NCBI GenBank assembly: GCA_003220615.1 | Contig: QHTB01000132.1 | Coordinates: 62,001 to 126,000 of the forward strand | DNA length: 64,000 bases | Source of the DNA: Candidatus Rokuibacteriota bacterium | GTDB taxonomy: Bacteria > Methylomirabilota > Methylomirabilia > Rokubacteriales > CSP1-6 | Reading direction: 5' to 3' | Shown: one piece after another, positions 8,144 through 19,669 of the stretch | Numbering within the stretch: position 1 is the stretch's first letter | How the letters are laid out: every line of letters starts with the position of its first letter | Notes under the pieces: model-generated | Told to the model about the DNA's origin: nothing | What the model saw: only the letters and a program-made list of their open reading frames with translations | Databases searched by the model: none | Program-made: the position numbers and the translations under genes

Positions 8144-9666
8144 CGGAGTCCGATCTGCGCGACCGCATCCGTCTGGTTCTGATCCGCTTCGTCCTCTGCG
8201 TGGGCGGCGGCTTCACGCTCGGGCTCGCCTATCCGGCCATCGATTGGGCCGGCACGGCGTGGATCGCGCTCGTGCCCGTCTTTTACGTCGCGGTGACGGC
8301 GCCCCCGCGCACGGCCTTCGGGTGGGGCTGGCTCGCCGGCTTCGCGTTCTTTCTCCCGCTGCTGCGCTGGCTGAACTTCACGTTTCGCACGTACAGCGAC
8401 ATCCCGTGGCCGCTGACGTGGGCGCCGACCATGGCGCTCGCGGGCTATTGCGCTCTCTACTTCGGTCTCGTTGCGGCGGCGATGGCCTTGATCGCTCGCC
8501 GCCGCGGCGCGGGTTGGGCCTGCCTGGCCGCGCCCATCCTGTGGGTCGCCGGTGAGTGGCTCCGCGCCACGCTCCTCGGTGGATTTCCCTGGGGCGAGCT
8601 GGGCTACTCGCAGTACCGTCAGCTCACCGTGATCCAGGTTGCCGAGCTTGGTGGGGCCCACGCCGTCTCCTTCGTCGTGTGCGCCGTCAATGCCGCGATC
8701 ACCGCCACCGTGGTCGTCGAGTACCGTCGCGCGCTGCTCGGCGTCGCCGTTGCGGGCGTCTTGCTGGCCTCGACCTTGGGCTTTGGTCGAATGCGCCTGG
8801 CCGAGGCCGAGCCGGCGGCGACGGTGACGATCGCGGGCATGCAGCCTTCCATCGCGCAGCCACTGAAGTGGGACCGGAGCCACACCGAAGCCACGCTCAG
8901 GATCTATGGCGATCTCACCCGGAAGGCGGCCGAACGCAAGCCGGACTTGATCGTGTGGCCCGAGACGGCCTCGCCCACGATCCTCCGGCAGGATCCATAC
9001 CTGCTTCAGGCATTGCGCGATCTGAGCGCTCAGTCGGGGGTGCCGCTCCTGGTCGGCACGGTGGACGTGACCGAATCCGGCCGACAACGTAACACCGCGT
9101 TCCTGCTCACCGGACAGGGCATCATCGGCAGGTATGATAAGATCCACTTGGTTCCATTCGGAGAGTTCGTGCCGCTGTCGGGAATCATCGGGTTCGTGAA
9201 GGGCTGGGCCGAGTTCATCTCCGAGCTCGAGCCCGGTGCTCGCGCCACCGTGTTTCCGGGTCCGCCAGCCCCGTTCGGCGTCGTGATCTGTTACGAGGGC
9301 ATCTTCCCCGAGTTGTTCCGGCGGTTCGTGCGGAGTGGTGCGCGTGTGATGGTGAACATGACGAATGACGCCTGGTTCGGCCACACCGAGGGGCCGCTGC
9401 AGCATCTCGCGATGTACCCGCTTCGCGCCGTGGAGCACCGCACGGCCGTCGTGCGCGTCGCCAACACCGGGGTGAGCGCCTTCATCACACCAAAGGGCCG
9501 CATCGCCACGTCACTCGGCCTGTTCGAGCGGGGCGACCTGGTCGGCCAGGCGACGCTCCGCTCGCGCGTGACGCTCTATACGCGGGCGGGGGAGTGGCTG
9601 GCGTACGCGGCGCTGGTGCTGTCGGGGGGCGCCCTCGTCGCTACGGCCACCGGAAAGGCAGCGTGA
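8140..9666 (+). CDS. lnt: Apolipoprotein N-acyltransferase (start codon probably CTG)
   Basis: Lnt adds the third acyl chain to the N terminus of lipoproteins in the inner membrane, which fits with the Lol transporter 2.6 kb downstream. It has several N-terminal transmembrane helices followed by a periplasmic nitrilase domain whose Glu-Lys-Cys triad is visible in VWPETASP, YDKIHLVPFGEFVP and VICYEGIFPELFR. The first ATG/GTG/TTG in frame is GTG 8200 (488 residues), but that would cut the first membrane helix. The upstream in-frame segment LRDRIRLVLIRFVLCVGGG resembles the start of known Lnt proteins and begins at CTG 8140, overlapping the preceding stop as CTGA. That gives 508 residues, close to the E. 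coli length. Function is secure; the start is inferred. Confidence 0.9.
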   Translation: MTESDLRDRIRLVLIRFVLCVGGGFTLGLAYPAIDWAGTAWIALVPVFYVAVTAPPRTAFGWGWLAGFAFFLPLLRWLNFTFRTYSDIPWPLTWAPTMALAGYCALYFGLVAAAMALIARRRGAGWACLAAPILWVAGEWLRATLLGGFPWGELGYSQYRQLTVIQVAELGGAHAVSFVVCAVNAAITATVVVEYRRALLGVAVAGVLLASTLGFGRMRLAEAEPAATVTIAGMQPSIAQPLKWDRSHTEATLRIYGDLTRKAAERKPDLIVWPETASPTILRQDPYLLQALRDLSAQSGVPLLVGTVDVTESGRQRNTAFLLTGQGIIGRYDKIHLVPFGEFVPLSGIIGFVKGWAEFISELEPGARATVFPGPPAPFGVVICYEGIFPELFRRFVRSGARVMVNMTNDAWFGHTEGPLQHLAMYPLRAVEHRTAVVRVANTGVSAFITPKGRIATSLGLFERGDLVGQATLRSRVTLYTRAGEWLAYAALVLSGGALVATATGKAA

Positions 9667-10766
9667 TGGTCGGCGAACACAAGCGGGACGTGGGCGATCT
9701 CACCCGGCGCGTGGAAGAGCTCCGGAGGCATCTTTGACATCCCGGCCAAGGAAGCCCGTCTGGCTGCGCTCGACGCCGAGATGGGCGCTCCGACGTTCTG
9801 GGAAGATAACCGCCGCGCTCAGGAGCTGATCCGCGAGCGGACAGAAATCTCGCGCCTCGTCACCCGGACCAAGGAGCTGGCCGGTCAGGCCGAGGACCTC
9901 GGTGTGATGCTCGAGCTGGCGGCCGAGCACGAGGATCACGGCCTCGACAAGGACATCGTCGACGGCGTGGCCCGGCTCCGCGCGGCGGTCGACGAGTTCG
10001 AGCTGAAGCTGATGCTGTCGGGACCGCACGACGGCAAGGCAGCGATTCTCTCGATCCATCCGGGCGCGGGTGGGACCGAGTCGCAGGACTGGGCGCAGAT
10101 GCTCATGCGGATGTATCTCCGCTGGTGTGAGCGCAACGGCTTCAAGGCCGAGGTCGTCGATTTGCTGCCCGGGGAAGAGGCCGGCATCAAATCGGTGACG
10201 ATCGAGGTCACCGGCGAGTACGCGTATGGCTATCTGCGCGGTGAAACCGGGGTCCACCGCCTCATCCGTATCTCGCCGTTCGACGCCTCCAAGCGGCGCC
10301 AGACGTCGTTCGCCTCGGTGGCAGTGGCGCCCGAAGTCGACGATGTCGAGGTCACGGTGCGTGAGGACGAGCTGCGCGTGGACGTCTTTCGCTCCTCGGG
10401 ACCGGGCGGGCAGGGCGTGAACACCGCGGACTCCGCCGTCCGAATCACGCATTTGCCGACCAACATCGTCGTGCAGTGCCAGAACGAGCGCTCGCAGCTC
10501 CGGAATCGCGACACCGCCATGCGCATTCTCAAGGCGCGACTCTTCGAGATCGCCCAGAAGAAGCAACGGGACGAGCTGTCCGAGCTCACCGGCGAGAAGA
10601 AGGAGATCGCCTTCGGCAGCCAGATCCGCACGTACACCTTCCATCCGTACCAGCTGGTGAAGGACCATCGAACGAGCGTCGAGGTCGGCAACGTGGAAGG
10701 CGTGATGGATGGCGACATCGACGATTTCATCCGCGCCTCGCTGATGGCCAACAAGGGAGCGCCGGC

Positions 10767-10770
<4 letters not shown>
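9666..10770 (+). CDS. prfB: Peptide chain release factor 2, made by programmed +1 frameshift
   Basis: RF2 terminates translation at UGA and UAA. Translation starts at ATG 9666 (TGATG overlap with lnt), reads 23 codons to the in-frame TGA at 9735-9737, and continues one base later (GAC at 9736) to give about 367 residues, close to the E. coli length. The frameshift site is the classic CTT TGA C preceded by a Shine-Dalgarno-like GGAGG. Downstream are the SPF anticodon-like tripeptide (RISPFDAS, about residue 203) and the catalytic GGQ (SSGPGGQGVNT, about 247). SPF identifies RF2 rather than RF1. The two segments only make sense joined across the shift. Confidence 0.95.
9723..9738 (+). promoter_or_regulatory. 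RF2 autoregulatory +1 frameshift site
   Basis: The sequence CGGAGGCATCTTTGAC carries an internal Shine-Dalgarno-like GGAGG (9724-9728), the slippery CTT codon (9732-9734) and the in-frame TGA followed by C (9735-9738). Spacing between the GGAGG and CTT is the same as in the E. coli prfB site. When RF2 is scarce, ribosomes pause at TGA and slip +1, so RF2 controls its own synthesis. This is read directly from the sequence; the mechanism is from established work on prfB. Confidence 0.93.
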
Positions 10771-12253
<1,483 letters not shown>

Positions 12254-12257
<4 letters not shown>

Positions 12258-13486
12258 GCCGGGGCTTACCCTTCGAGCTGTTCCTCGGGCTACGGTACCT
12301 GCGAGCGACCGGGCAGCGAGCGAACCTGTCTCTGTTCGTATGGATCGGCGTGGGCGGCGTTTTTCTGGGAGTCGCCGCGCTCATCCTGGTCCTCGCCGTG
12401 ATGACGGGGTTCCAGGACGGTATTCGCGACAAGATCATCTCGGCCAACCCTCACCTGTTGATCTTCACCGGCGGCGGAGGCCTGGCCGACGCCGACACGG
12501 TGGCCGGGCGGGTCAGGTCGATCTCCGGGGTGAAGTCGGCGACACCGTTCGTCTTACAACAGGCCCTCTTCACCACCGAGGGTGGAGGATCCCACGGCGG
12601 TCTCGTGCGGGGCGTCGATCTCGCGACTCCGGCCGTGGTGGTTGATCTCAGGGCTCAGCTTCGCTCCGGCAGTCTCGAGCCATTGACCGGTGGCCAGCCC
12701 GCCGTGCTCTTGGGCGTCGAGCTGGCCCGGACGCTGGGCGTCGTGGTGGGCGATGCGGTAACTGCCATCTCCCCCAAGGGCGCGATGACCGCCGTCGGCA
12801 TGGTCCCCAAGATGCGCCGATTCGTCGTCGCCGGCACCATCGAGATCGGGATGTACGAGTACGATTCGTCGATGGCCTACCTGAGCCTACCCGCCGCCCG
12901 GGAATTCGCGGGCCTGCCCGCCGGCGTGACCGGCATCGAGGTCAAGCTTGTCGACCCCTTCGCGGCGAAGCGAGTAGGGGCGGTGATCACGAGGCAGCTC
13001 GGGTTCCCGTTCTGGGTCCGCGACTGGATGGACCTCAATCGCAACCTCTTCGCCGCGCTTCAGCTCGAGAAGCTCGCGCTGTTCGTCATCGTCACCATCA
13101 TCGTGCTGGTGGCCGCCTTCGCCATCATTGGCCACCTGGTGCTGCTGGTCGCCGAAAAGCGCAAGGAGATCGGCATCCTCAAGGCCATCGGCGCGGCCAG
13201 TGGCTCCATCACGGTCGTGTTCTTCAGCGTCGGCATGACGATCGGCGTGGTCGGCACCCTGGCCGGCTCGGCGGTTGGTCTGACGCTCATCTGGGTCCAG
13301 AACACGTACAAGGTGATCCGGCTAGCCGGCGACGTCTATCAGATCGACTACTTGCCCATGAAGCTCACGCCGTCCGACTTCCTGCTCGTCGTCGGCTCCA
13401 CGCTCGTGCTGTCGTTCCTGGCCACGTTGTTTCCGGCTCGGCGTGCGGGCGCGCTGATCCCGGTGGACGTGCTTCGGTATGAGTGA
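12254..13486 (+). CDS. lolC: Lipoprotein-releasing ABC transporter permease, LolC/LolE family
   Basis: This is the inner-membrane permease that extracts mature lipoproteins for transfer to the outer membrane. The 410 residues have the LolC/E plan: an N-terminal cytoplasmic stretch (PFELFLGLRYLRATGQRAN), a first membrane helix (about 24-48), a large periplasmic MacB-like domain (about 50-265), then three C-terminal helices in an FtsX domain with the conserved EKRKEIGILKAIGAASGSI loop. Only one permease gene is present, so it may act as a homodimer (LolF-like). It is directly coupled to the ATPase gene, overlapping by 8 bases. Confidence 0.9.
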
Positions 13487-14168
13487 GCTGCTCCTCGGCG
13501 AGGATCTCGAGAAGGACTACCGGACGGGCCCCGAGGTCGTACGAGTCTTGCGGGGAGCCAGCGTTGCGGTCGGCAGCGGCGAGGTCGTCGCGCTCGTGGG
13601 CGCCTCCGGTGTGGGCAAGTCGACGCTCCTCCATGTGCTGGGTGCCCTCGATCGTCCCACCGCAGGCCGCGTGCTCTTCGAGGGCGAGGACGTCTTCGGC
13701 CGAGGCGAAGCGGGGCTCGTCCGCTACCGACGTCATCAGATCGGCTTCGTCTTCCAGTTCTACAATCTGCTCGGCGAGATGACGGCGCTCGAGAACACGA
13801 TGATCCCGGCGCTCCTCGCGCGCCGTGCCGTCCGCGAGGCACGTGACCTGGCGGCGGAGGCGTTGGCCGAGGTCGGTCTCGGCGACCGCTTGCGTCACCG
13901 GCCAGGCGAACTATCGGGCGGTGAGCAGCAGCGGGTGGCCATCGCGCGCGCGCTGATGAACCACCCGCGGGCCATTCTCGCCGACGAGCCGACCGGCAAC
14001 CTCGATCCGAAGACGAGTGAGGTCATCTTCGATCTGTTCATGCGTCTCCAGGCCGAACGGAGCCTTGCGTTCCTCATCGCGACCCACAACCCCGAGCTCG
14101 CCCGGCGCGCAGACCGCGCCTACCGGCTCGTCGAGGGGCGAGCACGGGAGGTCAGACCAGGGGATTGA
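13479..14168 (+). CDS. lolD: Lipoprotein-releasing ABC transporter ATP-binding protein
   Basis: This ATPase powers the adjacent LolC-type permease. The 229 residues contain Walker A GASGVGKST (41-49), the Q-loop region QIGFVFQFYNLLGEMTALEN with the MacB/LolD-type FQFYNLL, the signature LSGGEQQRVAIARAL, Walker B ILADEPTGNLD and the switch ATHNPELA. The EMTALENTMIPALL segment is typical of LolD. MacB-type exporters look similar, but the permease lacks a fused ATPase and the neighbours are lipoprotein and outer-membrane genes. It ends the array; 167 bases follow before clpC. Confidence 0.92.
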   Translation: MSELLLGEDLEKDYRTGPEVVRVLRGASVAVGSGEVVALVGASGVGKSTLLHVLGALDRPTAGRVLFEGEDVFGRGEAGLVRYRRHQIGFVFQFYNLLGEMTALENTMIPALLARRAVREARDLAAEALAEVGLGDRLRHRPGELSGGEQQRVAIARALMNHPRAILADEPTGNLDPKTSEVIFDLFMRLQAERSLAFLIATHNPELARRADRAYRLVEGRAREVRPGD

Positions 14169-14335
14169 GGGGGAGCCATCCGTTCTTTCTGGCTTGAGTT
14201 TCGCTGGGTTAGTCTGGTGCTTGAGAAAATGGTAGCAACCGGAGGACTCGCAGGCTATACTCAGGGCAACTAACTATCCGCCGACGAAAGAAAAATCGGC
14301 GCTTGGCGCTCACCGAAAGGGGTGGGGGGACACCA
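14169..14335 (+). promoter_or_regulatory. clpC leader: possible promoter and hairpin
   Basis: This is the largest non-coding gap in the first 39 kb and is less GC-rich than its surroundings. It holds a good -10-like TATACT at 14256-14261, but no matching -35 at normal spacing (TTGAGA at 14221 is 29 bases upstream). A 6-bp inverted repeat CGCCGA/TCGGCG (14279-14284, 14296-14301) has an A-rich 11-base loop. A G-rich stretch (AAAGGGGTGGGGGGA) just before GTG 14336 can serve as ribosome-binding site. I saw no CIRCE or CtsR-type operator. Promoter function is inferred. Confidence 0.35.
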
Positions 14336-16783
14336 GTGTTTGAACGGTTCACGGAGCGAGCGCGGCGGGTCATCATATTGGCGCGCGAGGAAGCGGGACG
14401 TTTTCGTCACGACTTCGTAGGGACGGAGCACGTTCTGCTCGGCCTCATCCGCGACGGAGAAGGGATCGCGACGGCCGTACTGCAGCGCCTCGGGCTTCGC
14501 CTGGAGACGGTGAAGGCGGAGGTCGAACGAGCGCTGGCTGGCTTCCCCAAGACGCTCACGTTCGGTGAGGTGCCGTTCACGCCCCAGGCCAAGCGCGTCC
14601 TCGAGCTTTCGATCGAAGAAGCGCGCCAGCTCGGTCACAACTACATCGGGACGGAGCATCTGCTCCTCGGCCTCATGAAGGAAGGCCAGTCGATCGCCGC
14701 CAAGATCCTCGAGTCGCTCGGCGCCCGACTGGACGAGGTGAGGCAGGAGACCCTGGCCCTTCTCGGCGACCAGTACTATCCACGCCCGAAGAAGCGCTCC
14801 CAGACGCCGGTTCTCGACGAGTTCGCGCGTGACCTCACCCAGCTCGCCCGTGAGACCAAGCTCGACCCCGTCATCGGGCGGGAGCAGGAGATCGAGCGCG
14901 TCATCCAGATCCTGGCCCGACGGACGAAGAACAATCCCGTCCTCATCGGCGAGCCCGGAGTGGGCAAGACGGCCATCGTGGAAGGTCTGGCCCAGAAGAT
15001 CATCAGCCATGACGTTCCCGACGTCCTCCTGAACAAGCGGCTGCTCCAGCTCGACCTCGGCGCCCTCGTGGCCGGCACGAAGTACCGTGGCCAGTTCGAG
15101 GAGCGGTTGAAGGCGGTCATGAAGGAGATCCGGCAGTCGGAGAACGTCATCCTGTTCCTCGACGAGCTGCACACGCTCATCGGGGCCGGCGCGGCCGAAG
15201 GCGCCATCGACGCCTCCAACATGCTGAAGCCCGCGCTCTCGCGCGGCGAGATCCAGACCATCGGCGCCACCACCCTCGACGAGTACCGCAAGTACATCGA
15301 GAAGGACGGCGCGCTCGAGCGGCGGTTCCAACCCGTCATCGTCAAGGCCCCTAGCGTGCCGGAAGCCATCGAGATCATTCGGGGCCTCCGCCACAAGTAC
15401 GAGGCGCACCATCGGGTGAAGATCACCGACGTCGCGATCACGGCGGCCGTGAACCTCGCCGACCGCTACATCACCGATCGGCAGTTGCCCGACAAGGCCA
15501 TCGATGTCATCGACGAGGCCTCGTCCCGTACCCGCCTGATGGCGCTCACGCCTCCGCCCGAGGTCAAGGAAATCGAGAAGGAACTGGAGCGGGTCCGACG
15601 CGAGAAGGACATGTACCTGGAGGCTCAGGAGTTCGAGAAGGCCGCCTCCCTCCGCGAGAAGGAGAAGATCCTCCAGCATCGCGAAGAGGAGATGAAACGC
15701 GAGTGGGAGCGTAACAAGGGCAAGGGTGTCCAGCAGGTCGACGAAGAGGACATCGAGTTCATCGTGTCACGCTGGACGGGCATCCCGCTCTCCAAGCTCG
15801 AGGAGAAGGAGTCGGAGAAGCTGGCCCGCATGGAAGAGGCGCTCCACGGCCGTATCATCGGCCAGCACGACGCCGTCGCCGCTGTCTCCCGTGCCATTCG
15901 GCGCTCCCGGGCCGGGCTCAAGGATGCGAAGCGGCCGGTCGGCTCGTTCATCTTCCTCGGCCCGACCGGTGTTGGAAAGACCGAGCTTGCCCGCGCACTG
16001 GCCGAGTACTTGTTCGGCGACGAGAACGCCCTCATCCGCGTCGACATGTCGGAGTACATGGAGAAGTTCTCCGTGTCGCGGCTGCTCGGCGCGCCTCCCG
16101 GCTACGTGGGCTACGAAGAGGGTGGCTTCCTGACCGAGAAGGTCCGGCGCCGTCCGTATTCGGTCGTGCTCTTCGACGAGATCGAGAAGGCGCACCCCGA
16201 CGTGTTCAACATGCTGCTCCAGGTGTTGGACGACGGCCGGTTGAGTGACTCGCTCGGTCACGTCGTGGACTTCAAGAACACGATCCTGATCATGACGTCC
16301 AACCTGGGCACAAGCCTCATCGGCAAGCGGGTGTCCCCCGGGTTCCTCCAGGAATCGGACGAGGCCTCCTACGAGAAGATGAAGGACCGGGTGATCGAGG
16401 AGCTCAAGCGCGCCTTCCGCCCGGAATTCTTGAATCGGATCGACGAGACGGTGGTCTTCCACTCGCTCTCGGCGGCGCACATCAAGGAAATCATCCGGCT
16501 CATGATCAGCCGGATCAACAAGCAACTGTCCGAGAAGGGCATCGCGCTCATGCTCACCGAGTCCGCCGAGCAGGCGCTCGTGGAAAAAGGCTACGACCCG
16601 ACCTACGGCGCCCGTCAGCTTCGCCGTACGATCCAGAAGCACATCGAGGACCCGCTGGCAGAGGCGATCGTGCGGGGTCAGATCTCGGAGAGCGCTCGCA
16701 TCGAGGTGGATATCGACGGGGGCAACTTCGTGTTCCGCGAGGCGCGGCCCGTGGACGCCCCCCTCGAGCTTGCAGAGCATTAA
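14336..16783 (+). CDS. clpC: ATP-dependent Clp protease ATP-binding subunit ClpC
   Basis: ClpC is an AAA+ unfoldase that feeds ClpP and handles damaged proteins. The 815 residues run: N domain with two Clp-N repeats (about 1-145, starting [13 protein letters not shown]), AAA1 with Walker [14 protein letters not shown] and Walker [12 protein letters not shown], a coiled-coil middle domain with a UVR-like [18 protein letters not shown]2 with Walker [12 protein letters not shown] and [15 protein letters not shown], and a C-terminal D2 small domain with [13 protein letters not shown]. The UVR motif separates ClpC from ClpA and ClpB. I chose GTG 14336 because family members begin (M)[11 protein letters not shown] 14303 is the only longer option. 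No mcsA, mcsB or ctsR is adjacent. Confidence 0.95.
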   Translation: MFERFTERARRVIILAREEAGRFRHDFVGTEHVLLGLIRDGEGIATAVLQRLGLRLETVKAEVERALAGFPKTLTFGEVPFTPQAKRVLELSIEEARQLGHNYIGTEHLLLGLMKEGQSIAAKILESLGARLDEVRQETLALLGDQYYPRPKKRSQTPVLDEFARDLTQLARETKLDPVIGREQEIERVIQILARRTKNNPVLIGEPGVGKTAIVEGLAQKIISHDVPDVLLNKRLLQLDLGALVAGTKYRGQFEERLKAVMKEIRQSENVILFLDELHTLIGAGAAEGAIDASNMLKPALSRGEIQTIGATTLDEYRKYIEKDGALERRFQPVIVKAPSVPEAIEIIRGLRHKYEAHHRVKITDVAITAAVNLADRYITDRQLPDKAIDVIDEASSRTRLMALTPPPEVKEIEKELERVRREKDMYLEAQEFEKAASLREKEKILQHREEEMKREWERNKGKGVQQVDEEDIEFIVSRWTGIPLSKLEEKESEKLARMEEALHGRIIGQHDAVAAVSRAIRRSRAGLKDAKRPVGSFIFLGPTGVGKTELARALAEYLFGDENALIRVDMSEYMEKFSVSRLLGAPPGYVGYEEGGFLTEKVRRRPYSVVLFDEIEKAHPDVFNMLLQVLDDGRLSDSLGHVVDFKNTILIMTSNLGTSLIGKRVSPGFLQESDEASYEKMKDRVIEELKRAFRPEFLNRIDETVVFHSLSAAHIKEIIRLMISRINKQLSEKGIALMLTESAEQALVEKGYDPTYGARQLRRTIQKHIEDPLAEAIVRGQISESARIEVDIDGGNFVFREARPVDAPLELAEH

Positions 16784-16812
16784 GGTACTGATCTCGCGAG
16801 CCTGAGTGTCCG

Positions 16813-19065
16813 GTGAGCCCTGGGGGGCGCGTGCGTTTATCCGTTCTTTGTGCGTGCGCGGCCCTGCTAGCGGTAGCCACAGCCTCCGCTCAGCCGCCCC
16901 GCCCCATCGTCATCAAGGACATCACCGTCGAAGGCAATCGTCGTGTCCAGGAGGCGGTCATCCTGGGCCGCGTCCAGACGAAGCCCGGCAGCTTCTTTAA
17001 TCCGTCGCAGCTCTCGGAGGACGTGCGCTCCGTCTTCGGTCTCGGGTTCTTCGACGACGTCCAGCTGAAGGTGGAAGATTTCGAGGGCGGCTTGAAGGTC
17101 ACGTTCGTGGTGGTCGAGCGCCCGTTCGTCCGGGACATCGACTTCACCGGAAACAAGAAGCTCGCCACCGCCGACCTCCAGGACAAGATCGACCTCAAGC
17201 TCGGCAGCGTCTACAACCCGGTGGCGGTGCAGAAGGCGAAGGAAGTGCTGCAGGACCACTACGAATCCGAGGGGTATTTCGAGGTTCAGATCACCCCCGA
17301 GGTCGAAAAGTTCTCAGACGGCGACGTCAAGGTCGTCTTCAGCATCAACGAGGGCCGTCGCATCAGCATCGACAAGATCATCATCCGGGGCGCCAGGGGC
17401 CTCGACGAGAGCGAGATCAAGAAAGCGCTGGCGACCCAGGAACGCGAGTACTGGATCCTGCCCGGCAAGCTCCAGCGCCAGCGGATCGACGAGGACATCG
17501 AGCGCATCCTGGCCGTCTACAACGACAACGGCTACGTCCAGGCCCGCGTCGAAAGCCACGAAATTCAGGTCGACCGCCAGAAGGCGACTGTGAACCTGAT
17601 CTTCACCGTGGTGGAGGGTCCGCAGTACCGTCTCGAGAACCTGACCATCACCGGGGTGACGCTGTTCCCCGAGTCCGAAGTGCTCCGCGTGGTGAAGCTC
17701 AAGAGAGGCGACGTCTTCTCGCGCACGAAGCTGCGCGAGACCCTGCGCGAGATCACCGACCTCTACAGCACCATCGGCCACGCATCGGCCGATGTGAGCC
17801 CGCGGACCGAACAGGTGGAGGCGACGGCCGGGGTGAACGTCGTGCTCGACATCAACGAAGGCCCCGAGACCTACGTCGAGCGCATCAACATCACCGGCAA
17901 CGTCCGGTCCCAGGACAAGATCCTCCGCCGTGAGATCCCGATGCACGAAGGTGAGCTCTTCACCCTGCAGAAGCTGCAGCGGGCCAAGCAGCGGCTCAAC
18001 AACCTCGGGTTCTTCGAGACCGTCAACGTCAGCACCTCCCCCGGCTCCGACAAGACCAAGGTGATCGTCAACGTCGACGTCAAGGAGCGGCCGACCGGCG
18101 TTTTCTCCCTCGGTGGCGGTTTCTCCTCGGTGGACAGCTTCCTCGGCACGATCGACCTCGCGCAGCGCAACTTCCTGGGCCGCGGATGGGAAGCCTCGAT
18201 CCGGTTGCGTCTCGGGGCCAACACCCAGCAGGGTGTCGTCAGCTTCACCGAGCCCTGGCTCTTCGACCGTCCGCTGTCCGCCGGCTTCGACCTGTTCAGC
18301 ACGTCGCGGAGCTATACGGACTACGATTACGACCAGCTGGGTGCCGGCTTGCGCCTCAGCCATCCCTTCCTCGAGTACTGGCGCTGGCACGCCCAGTACC
18401 GGATCAGCCGGGACAAGATCAGTCACCTGAAAGAGGACCAAACCTCGGCCCTGCAAGATCAAGCCGGCACTCACTACACCTCGCTGGTCTCGGGCGCCGT
18501 GACGCGTGATAGCCGCGACAACCTCCAGCTCCCGACCCGCGGTGGCCTGCTCAGCGTAGCGGTCGACGTGGCCGGGCTGGGCGGCGACCTCCACTACGTG
18601 AAGTCGGTCGCCAACGCCTCGTACTTCAAGCCGCTGTGGCTCGGCCACATCGTGTCCGGGCGGGTCGAAGGCGCGTATGGCTTCAGCCTGGACAACAAGG
18701 ACTACCCGCTGTTCGAGCGGTTCTACCTGGGCGGTCCCAACACCATTCGCAGCTTCAAGTTCCGCAAGCTCTCGCCCAAGGACGAAAATGGCTTCCCGAC
18801 CGGTGGCACCAGCGAGGTCCTCGGGAACCTCGAGTACATCGTGCCGATGCCGCTCAACATCCGGCTGGCCGGCTTCTTCGACATCGGCAACGTCTACGGC
18901 TTCTCGCAGAAGTTCGATCTCACCGACACCCGCGAAGCGGTCGGAGCCGGCATCCGCTGGTTTTCACCGTTCGGGCCGATCCGCGTCGACTACGGCATCA
19001 ACGCCGACCGCCGGAAGGGTGAGGACTTCGGCGCGCTCAACTTCTCAGTCGGGTCGCCATTCTAG
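16813..19065 (+). CDS. bamA: Outer membrane protein assembly factor BamA
   Basis: BamA inserts beta-barrel proteins into the outer membrane. The 750-residue precursor has a signal peptide (about 1-26, ending ASAQ), five POTRA repeats (about 29-355; each carries a V..I.I.GN-type start such as VRDIDFTGNKKL and VERINITGNVRS), and a C-terminal 16-strand barrel with the conserved GPNTIRSFKFRKLSPKD region. The last residue is Phe (VGSPF), the usual C-terminal signal. A second GTG at 16831 would shorten the N-region but keep the signal peptide. The skp-like gene follows after 8 bases. Confidence 0.96.
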   Translation: MSPGGRVRLSVLCACAALLAVATASAQPPRPIVIKDITVEGNRRVQEAVILGRVQTKPGSFFNPSQLSEDVRSVFGLGFFDDVQLKVEDFEGGLKVTFVVVERPFVRDIDFTGNKKLATADLQDKIDLKLGSVYNPVAVQKAKEVLQDHYESEGYFEVQITPEVEKFSDGDVKVVFSINEGRRISIDKIIIRGARGLDESEIKKALATQEREYWILPGKLQRQRIDEDIERILAVYNDNGYVQARVESHEIQVDRQKATVNLIFTVVEGPQYRLENLTITGVTLFPESEVLRVVKLKRGDVFSRTKLRETLREITDLYSTIGHASADVSPRTEQVEATAGVNVVLDINEGPETYVERINITGNVRSQDKILRREIPMHEGELFTLQKLQRAKQRLNNLGFFETVNVSTSPGSDKTKVIVNVDVKERPTGVFSLGGGFSSVDSFLGTIDLAQRNFLGRGWEASIRLRLGANTQQGVVSFTEPWLFDRPLSAGFDLFSTSRSYTDYDYDQLGAGLRLSHPFLEYWRWHAQYRISRDKISHLKEDQTSALQDQAGTHYTSLVSGAVTRDSRDNLQLPTRGGLLSVAVDVAGLGGDLHYVKSVANASYFKPLWLGHIVSGRVEGAYGFSLDNKDYPLFERFYLGGPNTIRSFKFRKLSPKDENGFPTGGTSEVLGNLEYIVPMPLNIRLAGFFDIGNVYGFSQKFDLTDTREAVGAGIRWFSPFGPIRVDYGINADRRKGEDFGALNFSVGSPF

Positions 19066-19073
19066 GAGGGGGT

Positions 19074-19664
19074 ATGAAGGGAACGTTCGCCGCGCTCGTC
19101 ATCATGGCCGGCGCCTCGCTCGCAGGAAGCTCGGCCGTGCACGCGCAGGGACCGGTCGCGCCACCGCTGGCCCAGCCCTCCGCAGCAGCGCCGTCGCCGG
19201 TCCGGATGGCCTACATCGACGTGCAGCGTGTCCTCACACGCTCGGCCGCGGGCGTCGCCGCCCGTGAGGCGCTCGAGAGGGAGCGTGCCACCATGCAGAA
19301 GGAGATGGACGGCAAGCGCCAGGAGCTCGAGAAGATGCGCGACGAGCTGGAGAAGCGGGGCCCGCTCATGACGGGCGATGCCCGCCGCGAGAAGGAAGAA
19401 CAGCTCGAACGCAAGCGGCGCGACGCCACCCGGCTCGCCGACGATTTCCAGCGTGAGCTGTCCCGCAAGGAGCAGCAGCTCGGCTCGAAGGTCCTCCAGG
19501 ACCTGGTCGGACTGATCGAGCGCTTCGGCAAGCAGAGGGGCCTTCAGATGATCGTCGAGAAGCGGGGGGCCGGTGTGATCTACGGTGCTCCCGAGCTCGA
19601 CATCACCGATGACATCATCCGCGCCTACGACCAGGAAGCGGCCGCCACGAAAGGCAAGAAGTAA
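19074..19664 (+). CDS. skp: OmpH/Skp family periplasmic chaperone
   Basis: Skp-type chaperones hold unfolded outer-membrane proteins on their way to BamA, and the gene follows bamA as in many Gram-negatives. The 196-residue precursor has a signal peptide (about 1-24, ending VHAQG), a Pro/Ala-rich segment, then [11 protein letters not shown], the usual start of the OmpH domain. A long coiled coil of alternating Glu, Lys and Arg (about 63-150) follows, with a small closing beta segment ([26 protein letters not shown]). AGGAGGGGG just upstream of ATG 19074 is one of the strongest ribosome-binding sites here. The basic tail AATKGKK is unusual but short. Confidence 0.9.
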   Translation: MKGTFAALVIMAGASLAGSSAVHAQGPVAPPLAQPSAAAPSPVRMAYIDVQRVLTRSAAGVAAREALERERATMQKEMDGKRQELEKMRDELEKRGPLMTGDARREKEEQLERKRRDATRLADDFQRELSRKEQQLGSKVLQDLVGLIERFGKQRGLQMIVEKRGAGVIYGAPELDITDDIIRAYDQEAAATKGKK

Positions 19665-19669
19665 CGACG

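Noticed and set aside
10476-10766. N-terminal extension of lysS into prfB
   Set aside because: The added residues are Arg-rich and unlike LysRS, and the region is the conserved RF2 C terminus in another frame.
14221-14261. TTGAGA ... TATACT as a clpC promoter
   Set aside because: The spacing of 29 bases is too long for a sigma-70 promoter; only the -10-like box was kept as weak evidence.
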